Shown: piece by piece, positions 35,273 through 44,135 of the stretch
Numbering within the stretch: position 1 is the stretch's first letter
Layout of the letters: each line of letters starts with the position of its first letter
Source of the DNA: Ulvibacter antarcticus
Lineage (GTDB): Bacteria > Bacteroidota > Bacteroidia > Flavobacteriales > Flavobacteriaceae
Direction: 5' to 3'
Length of the DNA: 64,000 bases
Assembly: GCF_003688405.1 (NCBI RefSeq)
Contig: NZ_REFC01000013.1
Coordinates: forward strand, 310,001 to 374,000
Notes under the pieces: generated by a model
What the model saw: the letters and a program-made list of their open reading frames with translations, nothing else
Told to the model about the DNA's origin: nothing
Database searches by the model: none
Program-made: the position numbers and the translations under genes

Positions 35273-37810
35273 ATGTCCATAAAAAATATAGCTATTCAAG
35301 GTCTTAATCAGGATGAAGTTCTAGCGTCAAGAAAAAAATATGGTTCCAATATTCTTAAGTCGAAAAAAAAGAACCATTTCCTTGAAGCTATAAAAGGGCT
35401 GGTCAAGGAACCAATGGTCATTTTGCTGTTGGTTGCTGCAACGCTGTATTTTTTTACGGGAAATACTGGCGATGGAATATTTCTCTCTGCCGCAATTCTT
35501 TTGGTGGCAGCCATTTCGCTCTATCAAGACGCTAAAACTAACAATGCGCTCGAAAAGCTCAAAGAACTTTCACAGCCTCATTGTAAGGTGATCCGTAACG
35601 GAACCGTAGTCGAAATCAAAAGCGAAGAAGTTGTGGTTGGTGATTTTTTGATGGTAGAGGAAGGTTCAACCATTGTTGCGGACGGTACTATTGTACATTC
35701 CAATGATTTTTCGGTGAGCGAATCCATATTGACGGGGGAATCTTTTTCGGTCGAAAAAGATACCTTTTCTGAGGATAACAAAATCTATATGGGAACGCAA
35801 GTGGCGGGAGGGCTTGCAATTGCTGAAATTTCTGAGGTTGGGAATGGAACAAAAGCTGGAAAAATAGGAAAAAGTATTGAAGGCATTTCTTCCGAAAAAT
35901 CCACTCTTGAACTCCAGATAAACAATTTTGTTAAAAAGATGGTTATCGCGGGGGCGATTGTTTTTTTATTGGTTTGGGGCATCAATTATTACAATTCTGA
36001 AAATGTTTTGGACAGTCTTTTAAAGGCGCTCACGCTTGCAATGAGTATTTTACCAGAGGAAATCCCAGTGGCTTTTACCACCTTTATGGCCATTGGCGCA
36101 TGGCGACTTATGAATATGGGTGTCATCGTAAAACAGATGAAAACTGTGGAATCCTTGGGTAGTGCCACCGTGATTTGCGTGGATAAAACAGGTACGATTA
36201 CTGAAAACAAAATGCGGCTGGATAAGATATTTACGTTGGAAGAAAATAAAATCACCTCAGTTAAAGAAACACTTTCCAAAAGTGAAATCGAGCTTATAAC
36301 CACGGCAATGTGGGCCAGCGAGCCCATTCCTTTTGATACGATGGAGCAATCGTTGCACACGTATTACGGTACTCTTGTTAAAAATGATGAAAGGCCTAAT
36401 TTCAAAATGGTGCACGAATATCCTTTGAGCGGCAAACCTCCGATGATGACTCACATTTTTGCGAATGCTAAAGAGGAGCGTATCATTGCAGCCAAAGGGG
36501 CCCCTGAAGCTTTGATTGCTGTTTCAAATTTAAGCGAGGAGCAAAGAGAAATCTTAAAACAAAAAATACGTCAATTGGCCGCGGAAGGATATCGGGTTTT
36601 GGGTGTGGGAATTTCTTATTTTGAAGGTGCTGACTGGCCAAAAAAACAACAGGATTTTCGCTTTGATTTTAATGGATTGATTGCTTTTTATGATCCGCCA
36701 AAAGCAAATATTGAGAAAGTATTTCAGGATTTTTACCATGCAGGAATCGAAGTGAAAATTATTACGGGAGACATTGCTGAAACTACTGCTGCAATTGCAA
36801 AAAAGGTAAATTTTAGAGGTTCTGAAGATGTGGTGTCAGGAGATGATCTTGTCGCATTGGATGCTATAGAACTTCAAAAAATCACTTCAGAAAAAAATAT
36901 TTTTGCCAGAATGTTTCCTGAAGCAAAACTCAAAATAATAAACTCCCTCAAAGCACAAGGCCATATAGTAGCAATGACCGGTGATGGTGTAAACGACGGC
37001 CCTGCGCTAAAAGCCGCTCATATTGGTATTGCGATGGGTAAAAAAGGAACTGAAATAGCAAAACAATCTGCATCACTAATTCTTGTGGATGATGACCTTT
37101 CAAAGATGGTCGATGCTGTGGCGATGGGTAGAAAAATCTATTCCAATCTTAAAAAAGCGATTCAGTATATTATTTCAATCCATATTCCCATTATACTTAC
37201 TGTTTTTATTCCTTTGGTGTTTGGATGGGTATATCCTAATATTTTTACACCTATACACGTAATTTTGTTGGAATTAATAATGGGTCCAACCTGCTCGATA
37301 GTTTATGAAAACGAACCGCTGGAAAAGGATTCCATGCTTCAAAAACCGAGACCTTACTCCAGGACCTTTTTTAATTGGAACGAACTTTTTACCAGTATAA
37401 TTCAAGGATTGGCAATTACTATAGGCGTACTTGCAGTATATCAAATAGCGGTAAATAGCGGTCATAATGAAACAATAACCCGTACAATGGTCTTTACCGC
37501 TCTCATAACCGCAAACATTGTTTTGACTTTTGTAAATCGTTCTTTTATATATTCCGTTTTTACCACTTTCAAATATAAAAACAAATTGGTACCTATTATC
37601 GTTGGAATCACTGTAGGCATAACTTTATCACTCCTATTCGTTCCACCATTCACTGAATTCTTTAGATTTGAAAGACTTGGTATTAACCAAATTGGTGTAA
37701 GCGTTGGCATTGGAATGTTAAGTACGCTTTGGTATGAAATCGTAAAATGGTGGAAACGGCAACAAATCAAGAAAAACTGTCTTCCCACGAAAAATGGCAC
37801 TTTAAGCTAA
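35273..37810 (+). CDS. Cation-transporting P-type ATPase (P2 type, calcium-ATPase-like)
   Basis: 845 residues: cation ATPase N-terminal domain, actuator with TGESFSVEK, M4 motif PEEIPVAF, phosphorylation site DKTGTIT (Asp304), nucleotide domain, hinge MTGDGVNDGP, and a C-terminal membrane block. The lack of CPC rules out a P1B enzyme; it belongs to the Ca2+/H+-type P2/P3 relatives. Most likely exports Ca2+ or a similar cation. Under the Crp/Fnr-like promoter, so probably induced with the Usp genes. Confidence 0.9.
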   Translation: MSIKNIAIQGLNQDEVLASRKKYGSNILKSKKKNHFLEAIKGLVKEPMVILLLVAATLYFFTGNTGDGIFLSAAILLVAAISLYQDAKTNNALEKLKELSQPHCKVIRNGTVVEIKSEEVVVGDFLMVEEGSTIVADGTIVHSNDFSVSESILTGESFSVEKDTFSEDNKIYMGTQVAGGLAIAEISEVGNGTKAGKIGKSIEGISSEKSTLELQINNFVKKMVIAGAIVFLLVWGINYYNSENVLDSLLKALTLAMSILPEEIPVAFTTFMAIGAWRLMNMGVIVKQMKTVESLGSATVICVDKTGTITENKMRLDKIFTLEENKITSVKETLSKSEIELITTAMWASEPIPFDTMEQSLHTYYGTLVKNDERPNFKMVHEYPLSGKPPMMTHIFANAKEERIIAAKGAPEALIAVSNLSEEQREILKQKIRQLAAEGYRVLGVGISYFEGADWPKKQQDFRFDFNGLIAFYDPPKANIEKVFQDFYHAGIEVKIITGDIAETTAAIAKKVNFRGSEDVVSGDDLVALDAIELQKITSEKNIFARMFPEAKLKIINSLKAQGHIVAMTGDGVNDGPALKAAHIGIAMGKKGTEIAKQSASLILVDDDLSKMVDAVAMGRKIYSNLKKAIQYIISIHIPIILTVFIPLVFGWVYPNIFTPIHVILLELIMGPTCSIVYENEPLEKDSMLQKPRPYSRTFFNWNELFTSIIQGLAITIGVLAVYQIAVNSGHNETITRTMVFTALITANIVLTFVNRSFIYSVFTTFKYKNKLVPIIVGITVGITLSLLFVPPFTEFFRFERLGINQIGVSVGIGMLSTLWYEIVKWWKRQQIKKNCLPTKNGTLS

Positions 37811-37945
37811 TGATAAAGAGCATTGAACTGATTTTGAATAACTCAGAAAGTTTATTGGCATTCTAATTTTAGATAGTGTTTTACTAGAATCGAAAACCAC
37901 ACTGACGATAACCTTTCAGACATGGGCTGGGCATTAGAAGGTAAC

Positions 37946-37988
37946 TGACAGATATCATTTTTCATTGATAACAAGCATCTTATTTTTA
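37946..37988 (+). promoter_or_regulatory. Crp/Fnr-type class II promoter of the MlaE-fragment cluster
   Basis: Dyad TGACAGATATCA (37946-37957), 23 bases, -7 box TATTTTTA (37981-37988), 17 bases before the GTG at 38006. Intact promoter although the first gene is truncated. Confidence 0.72.
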
Positions 37989-38005
37989 CTTAATACAATC
38001 AATAG

Positions 38006-38206
38006 GTGTTGAAAGGAACAAACTCCATAGTAGTAAAAACCAAACGTTTTTTTGAAGAAGTTGGCGATATGACCTATTTCGCAATTCGTTTTTTTAAAGA
38101 AGTGTTCACAGCTCCTTTTGAATGGACAATTACTCCACCATCGGCCATGTTAATGCTTGCGTTATTATTTAGAAGAAATATCAATATAAATAATTTGATA
38201 AAATGA
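38006..38206 (+). pseudogene. Truncated MlaE-like ABC permease (N-terminal fragment)
   Basis: 66 residues starting at GTG. FFEEVGDMTYFAIRFFKEVF resembles the amphipathic N-terminal helix of MlaE-type lipid transport permeases (normally about 250 residues); after residue 40 the frame leaves the family and stops. The promoter and start remain, so it may still be transcribed and translated. The rest of the gene has been replaced by unrelated membrane-protein genes. The MlaE assignment is from memory of the family and rests on this short stretch. Confidence 0.5.
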
Positions 38207-38694
38207 AATCACCATATGTCTTTAAATATCTTTTTAATTGTTTTCTCTTAACGATACCAATTTTAATTTGGAATATTTTATTGACAGACCAACTGCCTAA
38301 AACTACAAAGCCTGAAATAGTATTACAAAACATTTCTCCATTTGTAATTTATGGGGAAAATATTGTTCGTGTAATAGTATTTGCAATGATGGTTTTTATG
38401 CCGATACAAATATCAAAAACTATCCAAAAGCAAGGACTTCAATTATTTATTTTTGGAACTATACTATATTTTGCTTCCTGGTTAGTTTTAATTTATTATC
38501 CAGATAGTTTATGGAGTAAAAGCGCTTTAGGCGTCTTATCACCAGCATATACTCCTGTACTTTGGTTGATTGGCATTGGGTTGATAGGAGATAGCTTTTA
38601 TTTCAACTGGTCCTACAAGCGATGGGTTTTCATTTCGCTTTCCATTATCTTTTTAATCTTTCATAACATTCATACTTACCAAATATATTTTTAA
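38203..38694 (+). CDS. Membrane protein of unknown function
   Basis: 163 residues with four to five predicted membrane helices and no charged domain. Overlaps the stop of the MlaE-like fragment by four bases (ATGA), so translationally coupled to it. Followed 10 bp later by the DUF6064 gene. No family recognised. Confidence 0.7.
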   Translation: MKSPYVFKYLFNCFLLTIPILIWNILLTDQLPKTTKPEIVLQNISPFVIYGENIVRVIVFAMMVFMPIQISKTIQKQGLQLFIFGTILYFASWLVLIYYPDSLWSKSALGVLSPAYTPVLWLIGIGLIGDSFYFNWSYKRWVFISLSIIFLIFHNIHTYQIYF

Positions 38695-38704
38695 TCACTG
38701 CAAA

Positions 38705-39334
38705 ATGGAAATTCCTTTTACAACCGAACAGTTTTTTAGTGTATTTGAAGAATACAATTCAACAGTGTTTCCATTTCAATGGATCATTATTTTATTGGGA
38801 ATGTTCGCATTATTTTTAATCCATTCTAAACATTCATCAAAAAACAAACTAATTGGCAGTTTTCTTGGACTACTGTGGGTATGGATAGGAATTGTGTACC
38901 ATATTATATTCTTTACTGCAATAAATAAATTAGCTTTTGTATTTGGAGGTTTCTTTATTTTACAAGGTGTGTTAATCTTAATAAATACTTTTTTAAAGGA
39001 TAGATTAATTTTTAGTTTTTCTTCTCACACAAAAAATTATTTTGGTTACTTCTTTATAATATTTGGATTTATTGTTTATCCAATCATAAGTTATTTTGTT
39101 CATGGTTCATTTAACAGAACCATAGCCCTTGGATTACCCTGCCCATCTACCATTTTTACTTTTGGTTTATTTATGATGGCGAGTAATAAGTTCCCAAAAT
39201 ATTTATTAATTATCCCTTCTTTATGGGCAGTTGTGGGTTTAGGCGCAGCAATACAATTTGGAGTTTACCAAGATTTTGTGATGCCAATTACTGCAATCAT
39301 TACAGGTACCTTACTATTTAAAACAAAAAAATGA
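38705..39334 (+). CDS. DUF6064-like membrane protein
   Basis: 209 residues, six to seven membrane helices. The opening IPFTTEQFFSVFEEYNSTVFPFQ, the WVWIGIVYHIIFFTAIN stretch and the conserved LGLPCPSTIFTFGLFMM motif resemble DUF6064 proteins as I recall them. Function unknown. Overlaps the next start by four bases (ATGA). Confidence 0.78.
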   Translation: MEIPFTTEQFFSVFEEYNSTVFPFQWIIILLGMFALFLIHSKHSSKNKLIGSFLGLLWVWIGIVYHIIFFTAINKLAFVFGGFFILQGVLILINTFLKDRLIFSFSSHTKNYFGYFFIIFGFIVYPIISYFVHGSFNRTIALGLPCPSTIFTFGLFMMASNKFPKYLLIIPSLWAVVGLGAAIQFGVYQDFVMPITAIITGTLLFKTKK

Positions 39335-40155
39335 AAAAACTTATGATATACGTTTTAGTTTTCATTGCGATAATTGCAATAACATTCCTTATTGGAAAAA
39401 TAAATTTATCTATCAATTTTAACAAGCAGGTAAAACAGCTTTTTGCTGAATCAAAAAATATTTCAGACAAAAAATTCAGCTATCAACAGCTCGAAGATTT
39501 ACCCGAACCCGTGCAGCGATATTTTAAACATGTTTTAAAGGAGGGGCAACCATTCATTAGTTATATCAGATTGAAACATGACGGGCAATTTAAAACAGAC
39601 CTGAAAAAAGATTGGGTAAATATTGATGGAGAACAGTATTTTACTACCGAAAAACCCGGTTTTATATGGAAAGGTACGACCTCAATGTTTGTAGCACGTG
39701 ATATGTATATTGCTGACAAAGGCAGACTTGCTGTTTCACTCTTTTCTGTCTATAATATTGTTGACGGCAATGGAGAAAAATATAATGAAGGAGAATTGCT
39801 ACGATGGCTTGGTGAGAGCGTTTGGTTTCCAACAAATCTTTTGCCCAACAAAAATTTACAATGGACACCGATTGATAGTATCTCAGCGAGACTAACTTTT
39901 ATTCACGATAGCTTAACAATATCTTACATTGTAACTATTAATGAAACTGGAGAAATAACGCAGCTTGAAACAAAGCGATATGTGGGAAATGAAAACTTAG
40001 AAACGTGGCTCGGTAAATTAACTAACTATAATGAAATGAATGGAATACTAATTCCGACAACTATTGAAGCCGTTTGGAAATTAACGGAAGGAGATTTCAG
40101 CTATGCAAAATTCAATGTAACAGAAGTGGAATACAATAAAGCTGAAAAATTCTAA
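39331..40155 (+). CDS. DUF6544-like protein
   Basis: 274 residues: one N-terminal membrane helix (about 5-22), then a soluble domain opening with LPEPVQRYFKHVLKEG, followed by RLKHDGQFK and a WKGTTSMFVARDMYI stretch, as in DUF6544 (also seen as DUF6920) proteins. Function unknown. Translationally coupled to the DUF6064 gene, suggesting a joint membrane role. Confidence 0.78.
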   Translation: MKKLMIYVLVFIAIIAITFLIGKINLSINFNKQVKQLFAESKNISDKKFSYQQLEDLPEPVQRYFKHVLKEGQPFISYIRLKHDGQFKTDLKKDWVNIDGEQYFTTEKPGFIWKGTTSMFVARDMYIADKGRLAVSLFSVYNIVDGNGEKYNEGELLRWLGESVWFPTNLLPNKNLQWTPIDSISARLTFIHDSLTISYIVTINETGEITQLETKRYVGNENLETWLGKLTNYNEMNGILIPTTIEAVWKLTEGDFSYAKFNVTEVEYNKAEKF

Positions 40156-40169
40156 ACGCCTATCAATAT

Positions 40170-40568
40170 TTATTTATGGATAATGTTACCAGATACATTG
40201 CAAGATTGCGCAACCATATTGTAGATTGTTCCAAACTTTTCCAGATTTCTTTTTAAAAGAGCGGTATTAATCTTCTCTTCTTTACTCAAAAGAATTACTT
40301 CGTACACGATACTTTCCAATCTTGGAGGTTTAATAAAATGGGTTGCCGAAATTTTAATAGTAGCTTGGTCGTATTGAAATTTCATCATTCCTGAGAAGCG
40401 TTCAATGTTTTTAAGAATACAAGCCGCTAATGAGCTAAGATAAATATCTGCCGGGCTCGATAGAAGTCCAGCTGTTTCTTTAGTAATACCAAATGAAACT
40501 GCTCCATTTTTTAAATGAAAAGAACCTTCTTTTCCTGATTGAGATGTCGCGGTGATTGAGAAATCCAT
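40170..40568 (-). CDS. OsmC-family peroxiredoxin-like protein (short form)
   Basis: 132 residues of the OsmC/Ohr fold with the two redox cysteines in place (AACILKNIERF and QSCNVSG). OsmC-type proteins reduce organic hydroperoxides or bind lipid-like ligands. Last gene of the minus-strand operon of lipoprotein, DUF998, trxA, deoC and deoD, 7 bp after deoD. A second, longer OsmC gene lies at 50608. Confidence 0.85.
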   Translation of the reverse strand: MDFSITATSQSGKEGSFHLKNGAVSFGITKETAGLLSSPADIYLSSLAACILKNIERFSGMMKFQYDQATIKISATHFIKPPRLESIVYEVILLSKEEKINTALLKRNLEKFGTIYNMVAQSCNVSGNIIHK

Positions 40569-40575
40569 TGTAAAT

Positions 40576-41277
40576 TTATATTAAAGTGTGAAGTGCTATA
40601 TTTATCATAGTATCAAAGCTTTGCTCTCGTTCAACTACAGATGTGGTTTCTTTGGTTACTAATGAATCTGAAATAGTCAAAACGGCCAATGCTCGGACAT
40701 TGTATTTTGCTGCAATTGTATAGATACCTGCAGCCTCCATTTCCACACATAGTACACCAAATTGCGCCCATTTTTTATAGCTATCAATATCATCATCGTA
40801 AAATTCATCACAGGATAATACATTGCCGGCTTTTATAGGAATATTGTTTTCCTTGGCATAGCTGGCTGCTTTCATAAATAGTTCAAAATTTGCTGTGGGT
40901 GAATAGTCGTTATTAATAAAGCGAGTATTATTAATCCCCGAAGTAGAAGATGCCGCCATCGCGATTACAATATCACGCAGTTTAATGTCCTTTTGATAAG
41001 AGCCGGCACTTCCAACACGTATTAGGTTTTTAACACCATAATCCTTTATGAGCTCGTTACAATAAATAAGTGCAGAAGGAATTCCCATACCAGTACCTTG
41101 CACAGAGATAGGAGTACCTCTAAAAGTACCCGTATAACCTAACATTCCACGAACATCATTATACAATTTTGAATTTTCCAAGAAATTTTCGGCTATCCAT
41201 TTGGCTCGAAGAGGATCGCCTGGCAGTAGAACATTTTCGGCGATTTCTCCTTTTTTTGCTTCTATATGTGTACTCAT
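40576..41277 (-). CDS. deoD: Purine-nucleoside phosphorylase, DeoD type
   Basis: 233 residues; cleaves purine nucleosides with phosphate to base and (deoxy)ribose 1-phosphate. Conserved MGIPSALIYCNELI, LIRVGSAGS and CVEMEAAGIYTIAAKY segments; length matches hexameric DeoD. Overlaps deoC by four bases (ATGA), so nucleoside cleavage and deoxyribose 5-phosphate breakdown are coupled. Confidence 0.95.
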   Translation of the reverse strand: MSTHIEAKKGEIAENVLLPGDPLRAKWIAENFLENSKLYNDVRGMLGYTGTFRGTPISVQGTGMGIPSALIYCNELIKDYGVKNLIRVGSAGSYQKDIKLRDIVIAMAASSTSGINNTRFINNDYSPTANFELFMKAASYAKENNIPIKAGNVLSCDEFYDDDIDSYKKWAQFGVLCVEMEAAGIYTIAAKYNVRALAVLTISDSLVTKETTSVVEREQSFDTMINIALHTLI

Positions 41278-41936
41278 ACTGAATGGTTTTTTGGGTCATA
41301 AACAATAGCAACTCCATTGGACGTCCCTATTCTAGTGGCTCCGGCATTGATAAATGCTATGGCTTGACTTGCTGTTTTTATTCCGCCGGAAGCTTTAATG
41401 CCTATTTTGTCTTTTACAACACTTCGCATTAATTCGACATCTTTCAAAATTGCACCCTTGCTACCAAAGCCGGTCGAGGTTTTTACATAGTCTGCGCCTC
41501 CCAAACGAACCATTTCGCAGACCTGTTTAATTTCTGCCTCATCCAGATAACATGTTTCAATAATTACTTTTAATACCCGACGATTAATGGCTTTTTTCAC
41601 TACTCGAATTTCCTCAATCACTGATTTTGTTAAAGAAGATTTTAAGAATCCGATGTTAATAACCATATCGATTTCATCGGCACCATGCTTCACAGCTAGC
41701 TTTGCTTCTTTAATTTTTGTCTCAGTACTACATGCACCTAATGGAAAACCCACTGTAGAAATTACCTTGATAGGGTGATCTTTTAATTCATTTGCTGCCA
41801 GATAAACATATGAACTGTTTACACAAACCCCATAAAAATTATACCGTTTTGCCTCATCGCAAAGTGCTAAAATATCATCAACTGAAGCTGTAGGTTTTAA
41901 CAGTGTTTGTTCTATATAAGTATGTAAATTGGTCAT
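41274..41936 (-). CDS. deoC: Deoxyribose-phosphate aldolase
   Basis: 220 residues; splits 2-deoxyribose 5-phosphate to glyceraldehyde 3-phosphate and acetaldehyde. TIM-barrel class I aldolase with Schiff-base Lys152 in VKTSTGF, and the KASGGI motif. One base after trxA. Part of a salvage/redox operon with an Fnr-like promoter. Confidence 0.95.
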   Translation of the reverse strand: MTNLHTYIEQTLLKPTASVDDILALCDEAKRYNFYGVCVNSSYVYLAANELKDHPIKVISTVGFPLGACSTETKIKEAKLAVKHGADEIDMVINIGFLKSSLTKSVIEEIRVVKKAINRRVLKVIIETCYLDEAEIKQVCEMVRLGGADYVKTSTGFGSKGAILKDVELMRSVVKDKIGIKASGGIKTASQAIAFINAGATRIGTSNGVAIVYDPKNHSV

Positions 41937-41937
41937 A

Positions 41938-42234
41938 TTAAGTCGATTTTATGACATTTACGATTTCATTTTTCTGAAGCATACCAGATTGTCGCCAAAC
42001 TTGTTTTCCGTTTTTAAATAAGATTAAAGTTGGTACACCTCTCACCATGTATTGTGCCACTAATGTCTGATTCTTATCTACATCGATCTTCACAATCTTC
42101 ACGCCTTCATTTAATTCTTCTTTAACTTGTTTCAAAATTGGTGCTAACGCTTTACATGGTCCGCACCATTCAGCAAAAAAATCAACTAAAACGGGGGTTT
42201 CAGAACTTATTATGTCTTTAAAATTACTCTTCAT
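41938..42234 (-). CDS. trxA: Thioredoxin
   Basis: 98 residues, single thioredoxin fold with the active site WCGPC (Cys24, Cys27) and the cis-proline loop GVPTLILF. General dithiol reductase. Its start overlaps the end of the DUF998 gene by 11 bases. In a stress operon with deoC, deoD and OsmC. Confidence 0.95.
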   Translation of the reverse strand: MKSNFKDIISSETPVLVDFFAEWCGPCKALAPILKQVKEELNEGVKIVKIDVDKNQTLVAQYMVRGVPTLILFKNGKQVWRQSGMLQKNEIVNVIKST

Positions 42235-42868
42235 TTTTTGAAAGGTTTTTTTTAAATTTTTGATATTGGCTTATTCTATTGAAATAATGGGTCGTTTTTA
42301 CTTTAAAACTATAACATGTAAATGCATAAAACAACCACCCTAAAGTAACTATAAAAATTAATCGATGGAAAATACCCTGATATTCCGAAAATTGAAACGG
42401 CACTAATGAAAGGGCAACGACCACTAAAAATACAACGATAGTTTGAAATTTATGTACTTTCTTATCGATCTTAAAAAATAGACTGATACATAACACAGCA
42501 AATGCAATCCCAGATATTTCATAAAAAAGGAAATGTAATGCATCGTATGTATAATTGTAATGGATTAATTCATTAAGCCCCGCCGATTTAAAAATACCTG
42601 TCATCCCGAATGATACACAAAAAAAGTAGAGTGCTGCTAGCTGAATCGAATGTCTTTTTAGCGCATAAGACCCGAATACAAGAGTAGCAATACTCATAAA
42701 GGCGATAGAAAAATTAATAACCCAACTCCTATTAGTTTGTTGAGCGCCCAAATCACTTATACTGTTTCCTAAGATTGTCATTCCTTCTTCACTGTAATAT
42801 GGCAAAATAAATGCGACGGCTGTAAGCAGTATAAAAGCAAATACATAAATGGACGCATATAGCCTCAT
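42224..42868 (-). CDS. DUF998 family membrane protein
   Basis: 214 residues, about six membrane helices with the DUF998 hallmark NSISDLGAQQTNRSWVIN after helix I. Function unknown; often found near stress genes. Start is 1 bp after the lipoprotein gene stop. Confidence 0.8.
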   Translation of the reverse strand: MRLYASIYVFAFILLTAVAFILPYYSEEGMTILGNSISDLGAQQTNRSWVINFSIAFMSIATLVFGSYALKRHSIQLAALYFFCVSFGMTGIFKSAGLNELIHYNYTYDALHFLFYEISGIAFAVLCISLFFKIDKKVHKFQTIVVFLVVVALSLVPFQFSEYQGIFHRLIFIVTLGWLFYAFTCYSFKVKTTHYFNRISQYQKFKKNLSKNEE

Positions 42869-42869
42869 T

Positions 42870-43769
42870 TTATTGTATTAATGGATTTAGTTTATATTTT
42901 TTAAGCACCGGGAGCAATCGCTCTAATGGGATTTCAATCGAAAAAGTACCAGTATATGAAGGGCAAATAACACAATCATCAAAGTAATATTCTACTTTCA
43001 TATCATCGACCACAAAATTATTCTTGTGCTCGAAAAAATCATCAAACGAAATTTCCCAGCAGTCATAGTATATATCACCACTATTTATTTTTTCTGAAAG
43101 CACTTCGTTTAAAGTTTTGGTCATCTCTTCTTCAGATCCTTCGTTAAAAAAATCTTCATAATTCATAAAAACAGATCGTCTTAAATCGAAATTTAGACAA
43201 TCGAAGGAATAGGAGGGATGTAGGGTGCCCGAATAATAATTCTCTTTATAAAAAAGGACGCTTATTAAATGATTATTAAGGTTGTAAATTTTATAATCTA
43301 CCAATCGCTTCTCTTTAAAACGATTTATACGAAGTGTATCACATAGCATTTCTTTGTCCTCCAAAATACTTGCTTCTACGCCCTCAATATCCATATAGGT
43401 TTCTTCCAGATATTCATTGAAATTGTGATAAGATTCCTTCATTTTTTCATTTAAATACGGGTATTTGAAGTCTATGAGATACAAATCCTCATCTTTCATA
43501 AATGTTTTGTGAATCACCAATTCATCTAGTTCAGCCTTATCATCTTTTTTATCGATTAGACTTTGTCTTTTTATAACGACTGATTTGGTTTTTTTTAATT
43601 CTGCATCGTTGGTTGCATGGATGGTGTCGAAAGGCATAACACCTTCAAACGGTTGGGCGTTTTTGTTTGAAATAATTGCTGGTTGTTCGGTATTTACTTG
43701 CTGCTTTTCATTTTCGTTTTTACAAGAATAAAATGATACAGCAATAAGAACAATAATTAGATATTTCAT
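42870..43769 (-). CDS. Lipoprotein with RsiV/DUF3298-like domain
   Basis: 299 residues: signal with lipobox FYSC (Cys16), low-complexity linker, then a domain ending YTGTFSIEIPLERLLPVLK that resembles the RsiV-like DUF3298 fold, usually found in extracytoplasmic lysozyme-binding or anti-sigma-like proteins. First gene of the operon running to the OsmC gene at 40170. The assignment to DUF3298 is tentative. Confidence 0.7.
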   Translation of the reverse strand: MKYLIIVLIAVSFYSCKNENEKQQVNTEQPAIISNKNAQPFEGVMPFDTIHATNDAELKKTKSVVIKRQSLIDKKDDKAELDELVIHKTFMKDEDLYLIDFKYPYLNEKMKESYHNFNEYLEETYMDIEGVEASILEDKEMLCDTLRINRFKEKRLVDYKIYNLNNHLISVLFYKENYYSGTLHPSYSFDCLNFDLRRSVFMNYEDFFNEGSEEEMTKTLNEVLSEKINSGDIYYDCWEISFDDFFEHKNNFVVDDMKVEYYFDDCVICPSYTGTFSIEIPLERLLPVLKKYKLNPLIQ

Positions 43770-43908
43770 AGTAGATTTTTTAGTCTTTTTAAGAATGATT
43801 CAAGTTCAACAATCATTATAACCACACTTTTTTTTTGAAAAGAGTTCTGTACGTTGTAGCTTGAATGCATGAATCGAATTGCATAAGTCACTTTTATTAT
43901 TAACGGGA

Positions 43909-43951
43909 TAAAGTTAGCTTCGGAAATTAGTATTTACTATGACATTTATCA
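43909..43951 (-). promoter_or_regulatory. Crp/Fnr-type class II promoter of the lipoprotein/trx/deo/osmC operon
   Basis: On the minus strand: dyad TGATAAATGTCA (43940-43951), 23 bases, -7 box TAACTTTA (43909-43916). The first annotated start is 139 bases beyond the box; a 22-codon ORF lies between. Confidence 0.65.
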
Positions 43952-44073
43952 GCTAGATACATTAGTTAACTCCAGTTTTTCTGAAGCTATTTTTGATAAG
44001 TGAGAGTAGCAATTTTTATTGACTTCATAATTTTAAATATTTTATAAATCTGCTGTCAAAATATTTTGGAGTC

Positions 44074-44116
44074 TGACAATTATCATAGTATCAGGAATTA
44101 TAAGTTCATACTTTTA
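44074..44116 (+). promoter_or_regulatory. Crp/Fnr-type class II promoter of the Usp cluster
   Basis: Dyad TGACAATTATCA (44074-44085), 23 bases, -7 box TACTTTTA (44109-44116), 19 bases to the ATG. Drives the first three Usp genes. Confidence 0.75.
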
Positions 44117-44135
44117 TTAGGTTAATAGAAGTGAA

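Larger units (their letters stand above)
43770..44135 (+). other. Intergenic region with two divergent Fnr-like promoters
   Basis: 366 bp. Holds one promoter for each flanking unit (43909-43951 minus, 44074-44116 plus). The minus leader is about 130 bases long and carries a 22-codon ORF (ATG at 43884, reads QFDSCIQATTYRTLF) at normal distance from its -7 box. Nothing else seen. Confidence 0.5.
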
